A stretch of 7,165 nt of DNA from an uncultured Peptococcaceae bacterium (GCA_958417755.1 CATZDY010000127.1:1-7165); one strand, 5' to 3'; shown: positions 1 through 6,937, counted from the stretch's first letter. Translations and numbers: made by a program. The notes: a model not told the origin generated them from the letters alone.

Positions 1-656
1 CTAGACCTATTTTTACAGGAATGTTATTTGAAATGAAAGACAAGGAAATTACCTTGGTCACAACTGATACATATCGCATGGCAGTAAAAAGGGATATCAT
101 GGAACAAGAAATAAAAAAAACCATCAGTGTTTTAATCCCTGGAAAAACCATACAAGAGTTTATCAGAAATTCTGATTATAAAGATGAAGTGACCATTATC
201 ATTGGTGAAACCCATGCTGCTTTTATTAGCGAAAATACAACCATTATGACAAGACTCATTATGGGTAAATTTCCTTCTTATCAACAGGTTATTCCTGAAA
301 AATTTACCACAGAAATAAAAATAGATTTACAAGAATTTTTAAATGCAGCAGAAAGAGTATCATTATTAGCAGGAGAATCGAATTCAACTGTCAATTTACA
401 GGTTGAGGAAGAAATTTTGCTTTTAACAATTCGTTCTGAAACAGGATGGATACGGGAAGAAATAAAAGCTGAAGTGAATGGACCTGCTATGGATATTGCT
501 TATAATGTTAAATATCTATGTGATGTATTAAAGGCTATCCATGGGGATACATTGATATTAAAATTAACCAGCCCTTTAACCCCTTCTCTTTTTGTGCCTG
601 CCAATGATGAGAATTTCTTATCCATTTTAGTGCCAGTGAAGCTAAACAAGGAGTGA
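1..656 (+). CDS. dnaN: DNA polymerase III subunit beta (sliding clamp), 3' part
   Basis: This is the C-terminal part of the beta clamp, the ring that encircles DNA and tethers the replicative polymerase. The reading frame is open from the left edge: the first full codon is at 3 and the translation begins RPIFTGMLFE, a well-known clamp motif, so the gene starts outside the window. About 217 residues remain of a usual 365-380, covering the later half of domain II and all of domain III. Visible family motifs are TTDTYRMA, the domain II/III junction GKFPSYQQVIP, and the terminal strand ending SILVPVKL, close to the usual LLPVR/MPMRL ending that helps form the binding pocket for polymerase and partner peptides. 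The stop TGA is at 654-656, and the last codons (AAG GAG) double as the Shine-Dalgarno of the next gene. dnaA is expected just upstream. The identification is firm. Confidence 0.97.
   Translation, partial: RPIFTGMLFEMKDKEITLVTTDTYRMAVKRDIMEQEIKKTISVLIPGKTIQEFIRNSDYKDEVTIIIGETHAAFISENTTIMTRLIMGKFPSYQQVIPEKFTTEIKIDLQEFLNAAERVSLLAGESNSTVNLQVEEEILLLTIRSETGWIREEIKAEVNGPAMDIAYNVKYLCDVLKAIHGDTLILKLTSPLTPSLFVPANDENFLSILVPVKLNKE
648..653 (+). promoter_or_regulatory. Shine-Dalgarno of rlbA, decides a TTG start
   Basis: AAGGAG lies in the last two sense codons of dnaN. It is eight bases before TTG at 662, a standard spacing, whereas the upstream in-frame GTG at 653 overlaps the motif itself and could not use it. 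The TTG is therefore the better start for the following gene. Confidence 0.7.
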
Positions 657-661
657 GTGTT

Positions 662-871
662 TTGCAGATATGCAGTGTACGATGTCCCATAAAGTTAAAT
701 CAATTTTTAAAAATCATTGGGGCTGGGACTGGTGGACAAGGAAAGCTGCTGGTGCAAATGGGGAAAGTAAAAGTAGATGGGATAATTGTATACCAAAGAA
801 ACAAAAATCTATATGCAGGGGCTGTTGTTGATGTGGAAAATATGGGGGTTTATCAAATTGAGGATGGGTAG
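662..871 (+). CDS. rlbA: S4-domain RNA-binding protein RlbA (YaaA)
   Basis: A 69-residue protein made almost entirely of one S4-like RNA-binding fold. The pattern IKLNQFLKIIG followed by GGQGKLLVQMGKVKVDG and a closing GAVVDVENMGVYQIE matches the YaaA/RlbA family found between dnaN and recF across Bacillota (71 residues in B. subtilis). The family is linked to ribosome assembly by its S4 fold; its exact job is poorly settled, so the role is knowledge by family and not shown here. The usual glycine-glycine-glutamate-alanine-lysine and RRGRKL basic segments are altered here (GGQGK, and YQRNKNLY at 44-51), so this copy is somewhat divergent. The start is taken as TTG because of the AAGGAG eight bases upstream; the GTG at 653 would add three residues and overlap the dnaN stop. 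It sits 5 bases after dnaN and 11 before recF, so it is almost certainly co-transcribed with both. Confidence 0.88.
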   Translation: MQICSVRCPIKLNQFLKIIGAGTGGQGKLLVQMGKVKVDGIIVYQRNKNLYAGAVVDVENMGVYQIEDG

Positions 872-882
872 AGGTTGTATGC

Positions 883-1995
883 ATGCTCATTAAGCATCTT
901 ATTCTTTCGAATTTTAGAAATATAAAAGATGTATCTTGGAATCCCCAACCTGGTATAAATGTTATTATGGGTGATAATGCTCAAGGTAAAACAAATCTAT
1001 TAGAGGCCATTCATTTTGTTTGTACTGGTTCATCTTTCCGCACAGTAAAGAAACGAGAAATGATATCTCATGAAGCAGACTCTTTATTTGTTCGTTCACA
1101 AATCAAGCAAAATGGTTCTGATAATGAAATATCTGTGTCACTCTCTCATCATGTCCCAATCAATGTTCGTTTAAATGGACAAAAACAGAACAAAAATAAT
1201 ATTTTTCAGTTTTTGTCCTCTATTTCATTTACACCAATGGATTTGGATTTAGTATGCGGTAATCCCGCTGGACGCCGACGTTGGCTGGATTATGAGGTTT
1301 GTTCTTTTGATTCTAAATATCAACATTATTTGTATCAATATCATAAAATTTTATTACAAAAAAATAGCCTTTTACGAGATAAATTTAAAACAAGTGAATC
1401 GGAGCGTTTGTTAGATGTATTCAATATACAATTAATCGATTATGGCAGTTATATTATATCCGCTCGTTTACATTGTTTATCCAAATTATATCCAATCTTT
1501 AAAAATATTTATCAAGACATTACCTCAGGAAAAGAAAAAATTTTTTTTAAATATTTTTCTAGCATTCCCTTACAGGATACTTTTGAATTTTTGTCAATAA
1601 AAAATTATTTTGCAAAGGCAATTGAAGAGAAAAAAAAAGAAGAATATTTTCAAAAGAAATCGCTGGTAGGTCCTCATCGGGATGATGTTGTCTTTTATGT
1701 CAATGACCTGGAAGCAAAACGATACTGCTCTCGAGGACAACAGCGATCCATTGTGTTGGCATTGAAAATAGCTATTATGAATGTTTTTAAAGAGGAAAGT
1801 GGGGAATATCCACTTTTATTGCTGGATGATTTGATGCTGGAATTGGATCAATCACGACAACAAAGTGTAGCAAAACTTTTATATTTGCCAGAGCAATCTT
1901 TCATTACAACCACTGTGTTACCTGCTGAATTTTTGTTGCCATATACTGCTATAAAAATGCATGATGGTCAATTGTTTGTTGTCAGGGGGGATTAA
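883..1995 (+). CDS. recF: DNA replication and repair protein RecF
   Basis: RecF is an SMC-like ATPase that, with RecO and RecR, loads RecA onto single-stranded gaps during recombinational repair and helps restart stalled forks. The protein is 370 residues, normal for the family. The N-terminus (IKHLILSNFRNIKD) is typical. Walker A is GDNAQGKT at residues 30-37; the ABC-type signature is SRGQQRS at 283-289, preceded by GPHRDD at 263-268; Walker B is LLLLDD at 311-316 followed by the D-loop ELD at 320-322. The signature usually reads SQGQQRT and the D-loop region VLSELD, so Q284 is Arg and the Ser of the D-loop is Leu here; all the nucleotide-contacting Gly, Lys and Asp residues remain. ATG 883 is preceded by TAGAGG eight bases upstream. 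The gene ends one base before remB. It contains an A6T8 tract (1535-1548) and an A9 run (1630-1638), both read in frame. Confidence 0.97.
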   Translation: MLIKHLILSNFRNIKDVSWNPQPGINVIMGDNAQGKTNLLEAIHFVCTGSSFRTVKKREMISHEADSLFVRSQIKQNGSDNEISVSLSHHVPINVRLNGQKQNKNNIFQFLSSISFTPMDLDLVCGNPAGRRRWLDYEVCSFDSKYQHYLYQYHKILLQKNSLLRDKFKTSESERLLDVFNIQLIDYGSYIISARLHCLSKLYPIFKNIYQDITSGKEKIFFKYFSSIPLQDTFEFLSIKNYFAKAIEEKKKEEYFQKKSLVGPHRDDVVFYVNDLEAKRYCSRGQQRSIVLALKIAIMNVFKEESGEYPLLLLDDLMLELDQSRQQSVAKLLYLPEQSFITTTVLPAEFLLPYTAIKMHDGQLFVVRGD

Positions 1996-1996
1996 A

Positions 1997-2251
1997 ATGT
2001 TTTTGCATTTGGGTGGAGAAATGTTGGTATCTAAAAAAGATATCATTGCAATTCTTGATGTAAAAATACAACAATCTGTAAGTACCAAAGAATTTATCCA
2101 AACGTTTTATGGAAAAGGTTTTGTAAAGCATATATCAGAAAAAGGGAAAGAAAAATCCATTGTAATTACCAATAAGAACATTTATTTATCACCTATTTCT
2201 TGTGCCACATTAAAAAAACGTTCTATGTCCAAAGTATCTTGTGAAGAATAA
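1997..2251 (+). CDS. remB: RemB-like regulator (DUF370, YaaB)
   Basis: An 84-residue protein of the DUF370/RemA-RemB family, almost the length of B. subtilis RemB (81 aa). Visible hallmarks are the N-terminal MFLHLGGEMLVSKKDIIAILD, the central KSIVITNKNIYLSPIS and the TLKKR near residues 71-75; in B. subtilis the matching segments are very similar and the gene is at the same place between recF and gyrB. In that species RemA and RemB activate biofilm-matrix operons, and RemA binds DNA; whether this copy controls matrix genes is an inference only. The start is ATG 1997, one base after the recF stop, with the G-run AGGGGGG (1984-1990) six bases upstream as ribosome-binding site. The frame is open further upstream to 1961, but that start lies inside recF and lacks a ribosome-binding site. 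Translation is probably coupled to recF. Confidence 0.9.
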   Translation: MFLHLGGEMLVSKKDIIAILDVKIQQSVSTKEFIQTFYGKGFVKHISEKGKEKSIVITNKNIYLSPISCATLKKRSMSKVSCEE

Positions 2252-2310
2252 ATATTATATTAAATATAAAGCATTGTTTTGATTTGAAATGACCAAAGCT
2301 TTTTTATGTA

Positions 2311-2344
2311 TAAAACCTGGAAATTTATAGGGTTTTACTTTTTT
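2311..2344 (+). terminator. Probable intrinsic terminator after remB
   Basis: TAAAACCT (2311-2318) pairs with GGGTTTTA (2330-2337), eight pairs including one G-U, around an 11-base loop, and is followed almost at once by six T (2339-2344). The stem is AT-rich and so weak, but the position, about 60 bases after the remB stop and ahead of a candidate gyrB promoter, fits the end of the dnaN-remB unit. Read-through into gyrB is likely. Confidence 0.5.
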
Positions 2345-2349
2345 GTGTA

Positions 2350-2378
2350 TTGGGAAAAATATAAGTATGTTGTAAGAT
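2350..2378 (+). promoter_or_regulatory. Candidate sigma-A promoter of gyrB
   Basis: TTGGGA (2350-2355) and TAAGAT (2373-2378) are separated by 17 bases and each match the sigma-A consensus at four of six positions. Transcription would start near 2385, giving a short leader before the Shine-Dalgarno at 2392. A related TTGGGT-based element lies before gyrA. In so AT-rich a region such matches can arise by chance. Confidence 0.35.
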
Positions 2379-2390
2379 GATCCCAGCAAA

Positions 2391-2396
2391 GGGAGG
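2391..2396 (+). promoter_or_regulatory. Shine-Dalgarno of gyrB, decides a TTG start
   Basis: GGGAGG is eight bases before TTG at 2405 but only two bases before the other in-frame TTG at 2399. The downstream TTG gives the protein start MAEEN, which is the usual GyrB beginning, so both spacing and family agreement favour 2405. Confidence 0.8.
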
Positions 2397-2404
2397 GCTT
2401 GTTT

Positions 2405-4312
2405 TTGGCGGAAGAAAATAATGGACATTATGGTGTAGAAGAAATACAAGTTTTAGAAGGATTGGAGGCTGTTAGGCTTCGTCCTGGTATGTATATAGGC
2501 AGTACAAGCATCAGGGGACTTCATCATTTGGTTTATGAAGTATTGGATAATAGCATTGATGAAGCCATGGCAGGATATTGTGACTGCATTAAGCTAACCT
2601 TGCATGAGGATAATAGTGTTACTGTAGAGGATAATGGGAGAGGAATTCCGGTGGAAATACATCCCAAAACCGGTCTGCCAGCAGTGGAAACTGTTTTAAC
2701 CATGTTACATGCAGGGGGAAAATTCGGTGGTGGTGGGTACAAGGTTTCTGGAGGATTGCATGGTGTTGGTATTTCCGTGGTAAATGCACTTTCCGAAAAC
2801 CTGACTGTGGAAGTAAGGCGGGATGGATATGTATATCGGCAAAAATATCAGAAAGGTATTGCTGTTAGCAAACTGGAAACAGTGGAACCCTGTGATATAA
2901 CAGGGACAACCATAACATTTAAACCTGATGCATCTATTTTTGAAGAGTTGGATTTTCATTTGGATACTTTGGTGCAACGGGTGAGAGAACTTTCCTTTTT
3001 AAACAAAGGGGTAAAAATCATCTTAAATGATCAGCGTAGCAATGAAGAGATGTTTTTTCAGCATGATGGTGGTTTAAAAGATTTTATCCTCTATATCAAT
3101 GAAAATAAAAACAAATTGCATGATGTTCCCATTTATTTAAATGGTGAAAAAGATGGTGTGCAAGTAGAAATCGCTTTACAATATACTGATGGTTATGTAG
3201 AAAATCTATTCTCTTATGTCAATAACATTAATACAATTGATGGGGGAAGCCATGAGGCAGGGTTTAAAGCTGCCTTGACCAGAGTATTTAATGATTACGG
3301 AAAAAAATATAATATTTTAAAAAATGGAACTGCAAATTTGACTGGTGAAGATATACGGGAAGGTATGTCTGCAGTATTAAGTGTGAAAGTTCCTGAACCT
3401 CAATTTGAAGGACAAACAAAAACAAAGCTTGGAAATAGTGAAGTAAGGGGAATTGTAGATAATATTGTGACAGAGGGCTTGCTTATCTTTTTAGAGGAAA
3501 ACCCTTCTGTATCCAAAAAAATATTAGAAAAGTCTATTAATGCTGCCCGGGCAAGGGAAGCAGCTCGAAAAGCAAGGGAATTTACGCGGCGTAAAAATGT
3601 ATTGGAAAATTCAACTTTACCTGGTAAGCTAGCAGATTGTTCTGAAAATGATCCTTCTGTTTCAGAACTTTATATTGTGGAGGGGGATTCTGCTGGTGGT
3701 TCAGCAAAATCAGGAAGAGAAAGGCGCTATCAGGCTATATTGCCTTTAAAGGGTAAAATATTAAATGTTGAAAAAGCCCGTATGGATAAAATTTTGGGAA
3801 ATGAGGAAATAAAGAATCTAATTACTGCTTTGGGGACAGGCATTGGGGAAGATTTTGATATCAGCAAAGCTCGCTATCATAAAATCATTATCATGACTGA
3901 TGCGGATGTGGATGGTTCACATATTCGAACTCTATTATTAACTTTTTTCTATCGTTATATGAGAGAGCTGATAGAAAATGGTTATATGCTCATTGCCCAG
4001 CCTCCTTTGTTCAAAGTAAAAAAAGGAAAAAAGGAAGTCTATTTATACAGTGAACCGGATTTGGATAAATTTTTTCAGCAAAATGGTCGGGATGGTGTAG
4101 ATATACAACGCTATAAAGGTTTAGGAGAAATGAATGCAGATCAATTATGGGAAACCACCATGGATCCGGATAATCGAATTGTTTTGCAAGTCACTTTAGA
4201 TGATGCCATTGAAGCTGATAATGTATTTTCAATGTTAATGGGAGATAGGGTGGAGCCCAGAAAAATGTTTATTCAAAAGAATGCTCATTACGTTAAAAAT
4301 TTGGATGTGTAA
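2405..4312 (+). CDS. gyrB: DNA gyrase subunit B
   Basis: GyrB is the ATPase half of the A2B2 gyrase, which introduces negative supercoils and relieves strain ahead of replication and transcription. The 635-residue length is that of the short Gram-positive type, lacking the C-terminal insert of proteobacteria. The GHKL ATPase domain shows EVLDNSIDEA with the catalytic Glu45 and Asn49, DNGRGIP at 76-82, and the glycine-rich lid GGLHGVG at 116-122; the transducer domain holds the QTKTK loop with Gln337 and Lys339. The Toprim domain has EGDSAGGSA from Glu426 and the metal-binding Asp499, Asp501 and Asp503 of TDADVDGSH. The C-terminal part carries QRYKGLGEMN at 568-577 and ends HYVKNLDV, as usual. 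The residues matching the E. coli quinolone sites Asp426 and Lys447 (here 428 and 449) are unchanged. TTG 2405 is chosen from the Shine-Dalgarno. It follows remB after 153 bases and precedes gyrA. Confidence 0.98.
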   Translation: MAEENNGHYGVEEIQVLEGLEAVRLRPGMYIGSTSIRGLHHLVYEVLDNSIDEAMAGYCDCIKLTLHEDNSVTVEDNGRGIPVEIHPKTGLPAVETVLTMLHAGGKFGGGGYKVSGGLHGVGISVVNALSENLTVEVRRDGYVYRQKYQKGIAVSKLETVEPCDITGTTITFKPDASIFEELDFHLDTLVQRVRELSFLNKGVKIILNDQRSNEEMFFQHDGGLKDFILYINENKNKLHDVPIYLNGEKDGVQVEIALQYTDGYVENLFSYVNNINTIDGGSHEAGFKAALTRVFNDYGKKYNILKNGTANLTGEDIREGMSAVLSVKVPEPQFEGQTKTKLGNSEVRGIVDNIVTEGLLIFLEENPSVSKKILEKSINAARAREAARKAREFTRRKNVLENSTLPGKLADCSENDPSVSELYIVEGDSAGGSAKSGRERRYQAILPLKGKILNVEKARMDKILGNEEIKNLITALGTGIGEDFDISKARYHKIIIMTDADVDGSHIRTLLLTFFYRYMRELIENGYMLIAQPPLFKVKKGKKEVYLYSEPDLDKFFQQNGRDGVDIQRYKGLGEMNADQLWETTMDPDNRIVLQVTLDDAIEADNVFSMLMGDRVEPRKMFIQKNAHYVKNLDV

Positions 4313-4326
4313 ACTCTATGAGTTTG

Positions 4327-4349
4327 ATCCTTCTTTTGTAAGGAAGGAT
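4327..4349 (+). terminator. Hairpin after gyrB, possible weak terminator
   Basis: ATCCTTC (4327-4333) and GAAGGAT (4343-4349) form a perfect 7-bp stem with a 9-base loop, beginning 14 bases after the gyrB stop. The following bases (AATTTATTGTTT) are A/T-rich but not a clean T-run, so it may be a leaky terminator or only a 3'-end stabiliser. Confidence 0.4.
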
Positions 4350-4355
4350 AATTTA

Positions 4356-4386
4356 TTGTTTAATAAAAGTAAAATTTTACTATAAT
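4356..4386 (+). promoter_or_regulatory. Candidate promoter upstream of gyrA, distal
   Basis: A perfect -10 TATAAT (4381-4386) lies 19 bases after a poor -35, TTGTTT (4356-4361). The 14-bp perfect palindrome at 4368-4381 fills most of the spacer and touches the first T of the -10. The long spacer and weak -35 make it a suboptimal promoter by itself. Transcription from here would give a gyrA leader of about 100 bases. Confidence 0.35.
4368..4381. repeat. 14-bp perfect palindrome in gyrA upstream region
   Basis: AGTAAAATTTTACT reads the same on both strands. It lies between the -35 and -10 of the distal gyrA promoter candidate, a place where a repressor or activator dimer could act. It is AT-rich, so chance is a real alternative. 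Confidence 0.6.
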
Positions 4387-4413
4387 TGGGTAAATAATAA
4401 ATAAGGATATAAA
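4386..4413 (+). promoter_or_regulatory. Candidate promoter upstream of gyrA, proximal
   Basis: TTGGGT (4386-4391) and TATAAA (4408-4413) are separated by 16 bases; the -10 matches five of six and the -35 three of six consensus bases. The start of this element resembles the region before gyrB (ATTGGG followed by A/T runs). Transcription would begin near 4420 and give a leader of about 70 bases containing the 16-bp palindrome at 4443. Confidence 0.3.
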
Positions 4414-4442
4414 CTTTATCAAATAAGATAATATATAAAGCA

Positions 4443-4458
4443 ATTTCCATATGGAAAT
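4443..4458. repeat. 16-bp perfect palindrome in the gyrA leader
   Basis: ATTTCCATATGGAAAT is a perfect inverted repeat ending 33 bases before the gyrA start codon. As DNA it has the size and symmetry of a dimeric regulator site; as RNA it would form a 6-bp hairpin with a four-base loop about 20 bases ahead of the Shine-Dalgarno. I do not recognise it as the site of a known regulator. Confidence 0.65.
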
Positions 4459-4479
4459 GAATGCGCAAAATAATTTTTT

Positions 4480-4487
4480 GGGGTGAG
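4480..4487 (+). promoter_or_regulatory. Shine-Dalgarno of gyrA, decides a TTG start
   Basis: GGGGTGAG resembles the GAGGTGA part of the anti-Shine-Dalgarno complement. With the GG core at 4482-4483, TTG at 4492 is eight bases downstream; the in-frame GTG at 4483 lies inside the motif, and ATG at 4504 is about 20 bases away. TTG at 4489 is also possible but one codon closer than ideal. Confidence 0.65.
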
Positions 4488-4491
4488 CTTG

Positions 4492-6918
4492 TTGCCTTCT
4501 TTAATGGGAAAAGTTGTATCAGTCAATATTAGTGAAGAAATGCGTAATTCTTATTTAGAATATGCTATGAGCGTGATCGTTGGCAGAGCTTTACCAGATG
4601 TCAGAGATGGGTTAAAGCCAGTACATCGTCGAATATTGTATGCAATGCATCAACAAAATTTAACGCCAGATAAGGCTTACCGGAAAAGTGCTTATATTGT
4701 AGGACAAGTCATGTCTAAATTCCATCCCCATGGTGATTCGGCAATTTATGATGCCTTGGTTAGATTGGCCCAGGATTTTTCCTGCCGTTATATGTTGATT
4801 GATGGACATGGTAATTTCGGTTCTGTGGATGGTGATTCAGCTGCTGCCATGCGGTATACAGAAGCCAGAATGGCCAAAATCACCCAGGAAATGTTATTAG
4901 ATATAGAAAAAAATACAGTGGATTTTATTCCAAACTATGATAATAGCAGCAAAGAACCAGCTGTGTTACCATCTAGAATTCCAAATTTATTGGTCAATGG
5001 TTCTTCGGGGATTGCTGTGGGCATGGCTACGAATATACCACCTCATAATTTGGGAGAAGTCATTGATGGTTTGATTTATTTGATTCAAAATCCCACTGCT
5101 ACTTCCGAAGATTTAATGCAATTGGTGAAAGGTCCAGATTTCCCTACAGCTGCCAAAATTATGGGTAGAGAAGGGATTCGTGCTGCCTATAGCACTGGTA
5201 GAGGTTCAATAAAAGTAAGAGCCCAAGCTAGTATTGAAAAGCTTCATACTGGTAAAAGTGCCATTATTGTAACAGAATTGCCTTACATGGTGAATAAGGC
5301 AAAATTAATAGAAAAAATAGCTGATTTAGTCAAAGAGAAAAAGATAGATGCCATTACTGGTTTACGGGATGAATCAGATCGCAAAGGGATGCGAATTGTC
5401 ATTGAACTCAGACGGGACGCCAAACCACAGGTCGTTTTAAATCAATTGTATAAACACACCCAAATGCAAGAGACATTTGGGGTTATTATGTTAGCATTGG
5501 TGGATGGCCGTCCTAGAATATTAACCTTACGAGATGTTTTATATTATTATTTGGAGCATCAAAAAGATGTCATTATTCGCAGAACGCAGTTTGACTTGGA
5601 TAAGGCAGAAGCTAGGGCTCATATTGTGGAAGGGCTAATCATTGCTTTGGATCATATTGATGCAGTGATCAAAACCATCCGAGCTTCCAGAACAACAGAA
5701 ATAGCCAGAGATGCATTGATGGGTAATTTTCAGCTAAGTCAAAAACAAGCAGAAGCGATATTAGAAATGCGTTTACAACGGTTAACTGGTTTAGAACGGG
5801 AAAAATTGGATTTAGAATATCATGATTTACAGGAAAAAATAGCCCATCTAAAATCAATTTTAGCTTCATCAGCTAGAATATATGGAATTATTACAGAAGA
5901 GTTATCAGAAATAAAAAGAAAATTTGCTGATCCCAGAAGAACAGAAATTTCTGATGAATCAACAAGCATGGACATTGAAGATCTCATTCCTGACGAAGAT
6001 ATGGTAATTACAATTACTCGCCATGGGTATATCAAAAGAATTTCCCTTGATACCTATCGAAGCCAAAAAAGAGGTGGACGAGGCATTGCGGCCATGGATA
6101 CCAAGGAAGAAGACTTCTTAACACATTTATTTATCACCAGTACCCATCATTACTTTTTATTTTTTACAGATAAGGGAAAAGTATATCGACTCAAGGTACA
6201 TGAGATTCCCGAGGCAGGAAGAACTGCTAAAGGTACGCCTATTATCAATTTAATTTATATTGATCAAGATGAAAATGTCACAGCAGTGATACCTGTCAAA
6301 GAGTTTAGTGAACATATGAATCTGTTTATGGCAACTAAACATGGTGTAGTGAAAAAAACAGTATTAAAACAGTTTGATACATCAAGACGAGATGGAATTA
6401 TTGCTATTCATTTAGACGAACATGATGAATTAGTAGATGTAAAACTTACAGATGGAAAGCAAGAGATCCTTTTAGGCACAAAAGACGGTTTGGCCATTCG
6501 TTTTTCGGAAGAAGATGTCCATGCTTATGGCAGAGCGGCCAGAGGGGTAAAAGGGATTGGTTTAAAAACAGGTGATAAATTGGTCTCCATGGATGTTGTG
6601 CAAACAGATGCAGATGTATTGGCTGTAACTGTCAAAGGATTTGGGAAACGTACCCCCCTTTTAGATTATCGATTACAAGCCAGAGGTGGAAAAGGTATTA
6701 TTAGTATTAAAACTGAAAAAAGTGGTGAAGTAGTATCTTTGCTGCTTGTACGGCCCGATGAGGAAGTAATGATGATTTCAGCAGAAGGCATCATTATTCG
6801 TATTAGGGCTGGCGATATTCCCTCAATGGGTAGATCCACCCAAGGTGTTACTTTGATGCGTTTGGATAAAGGAGATTCTTTGGTGGCGTTGGCAAAAGTC
6901 AATAGTGAAGAAAATTGA
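4492..6918 (+). CDS. gyrA: DNA gyrase subunit A
   Basis: GyrA cuts and rejoins DNA in the gyrase tetramer and wraps DNA on its C-terminal domain. The 808-residue protein is complete. With the TTG start its early residues match E. coli numbering: catalytic Arg121-Tyr122 in AAMRYTEAR, and the quinolone region HPHGDSAIYD with Ser83 and Asp87, the sensitive-type residues. The winged-helix and tower parts run to about residue 360, followed by the coiled-coil arm, including the conserved EAILEMRLQRLTGLE at 421-435. The C-terminal beta-pinwheel begins near 500; its GyrA box is QKRGGRG at 525-531, which is needed for DNA wrapping and separates gyrase from topoisomerase IV ParC. Weaker repeats of the same pattern follow at 574-585, 680-690, 729-736 and 780-786. 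The tail is short (KVNSEEN). It lies 179 bases after gyrB. The first predicted rRNA promoter begins only 19 bases after the stop, with no terminator between. Confidence 0.98.
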   Translation: MPSLMGKVVSVNISEEMRNSYLEYAMSVIVGRALPDVRDGLKPVHRRILYAMHQQNLTPDKAYRKSAYIVGQVMSKFHPHGDSAIYDALVRLAQDFSCRYMLIDGHGNFGSVDGDSAAAMRYTEARMAKITQEMLLDIEKNTVDFIPNYDNSSKEPAVLPSRIPNLLVNGSSGIAVGMATNIPPHNLGEVIDGLIYLIQNPTATSEDLMQLVKGPDFPTAAKIMGREGIRAAYSTGRGSIKVRAQASIEKLHTGKSAIIVTELPYMVNKAKLIEKIADLVKEKKIDAITGLRDESDRKGMRIVIELRRDAKPQVVLNQLYKHTQMQETFGVIMLALVDGRPRILTLRDVLYYYLEHQKDVIIRRTQFDLDKAEARAHIVEGLIIALDHIDAVIKTIRASRTTEIARDALMGNFQLSQKQAEAILEMRLQRLTGLEREKLDLEYHDLQEKIAHLKSILASSARIYGIITEELSEIKRKFADPRRTEISDESTSMDIEDLIPDEDMVITITRHGYIKRISLDTYRSQKRGGRGIAAMDTKEEDFLTHLFITSTHHYFLFFTDKGKVYRLKVHEIPEAGRTAKGTPIINLIYIDQDENVTAVIPVKEFSEHMNLFMATKHGVVKKTVLKQFDTSRRDGIIAIHLDEHDELVDVKLTDGKQEILLGTKDGLAIRFSEEDVHAYGRAARGVKGIGLKTGDKLVSMDVVQTDADVLAVTVKGFGKRTPLLDYRLQARGGKGIISIKTEKSGEVVSLLLVRPDEEVMMISAEGIIIRIRAGDIPSMGRSTQGVTLMRLDKGDSLVALAKVNSEEN

Positions 6919-6937
6919 TAAATTATCAAAAAAAGTC

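Noticed and set aside
832..840. DnaA-box-like TGTGGAAAA (- strand) in rlbA, and TTATCCAAA in recF (1477) and remB (2094)
   Set aside because: They are isolated, single or one-mismatch matches within conserved codons, with no cluster and no AT-rich unwinding element; oriC is expected upstream near dnaA, outside the window.
2302..2315. Possible antiterminator stem TTTTA/TAAAA competing with the terminator after remB
   Set aside because: It is only five A-T pairs, too weak to compete, and no ligand-binding leader structure is visible around it.
2255..2449. 64-codon open frame on the - strand across the remB-gyrB gap
   Set aside because: It runs over the gyrB start and terminator hairpin; composition follows the AT-rich intergenic DNA and no protein family is recognisable.
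2533..2977. Two short - strand open frames inside gyrB
   Set aside because: They are antisense shadows of the GyrB ATPase domain, which is conserved on the + strand.
4807..4809. His106 in GyrA, a position where an E. coli Gln-to-His change affects quinolone response
   Set aside because: His at this place is, as far as I recall, the ordinary residue in many Gram-positive GyrA proteins (GHGNFG), and Ser83 and Asp87 are unchanged, so it is no sign of selected resistance.
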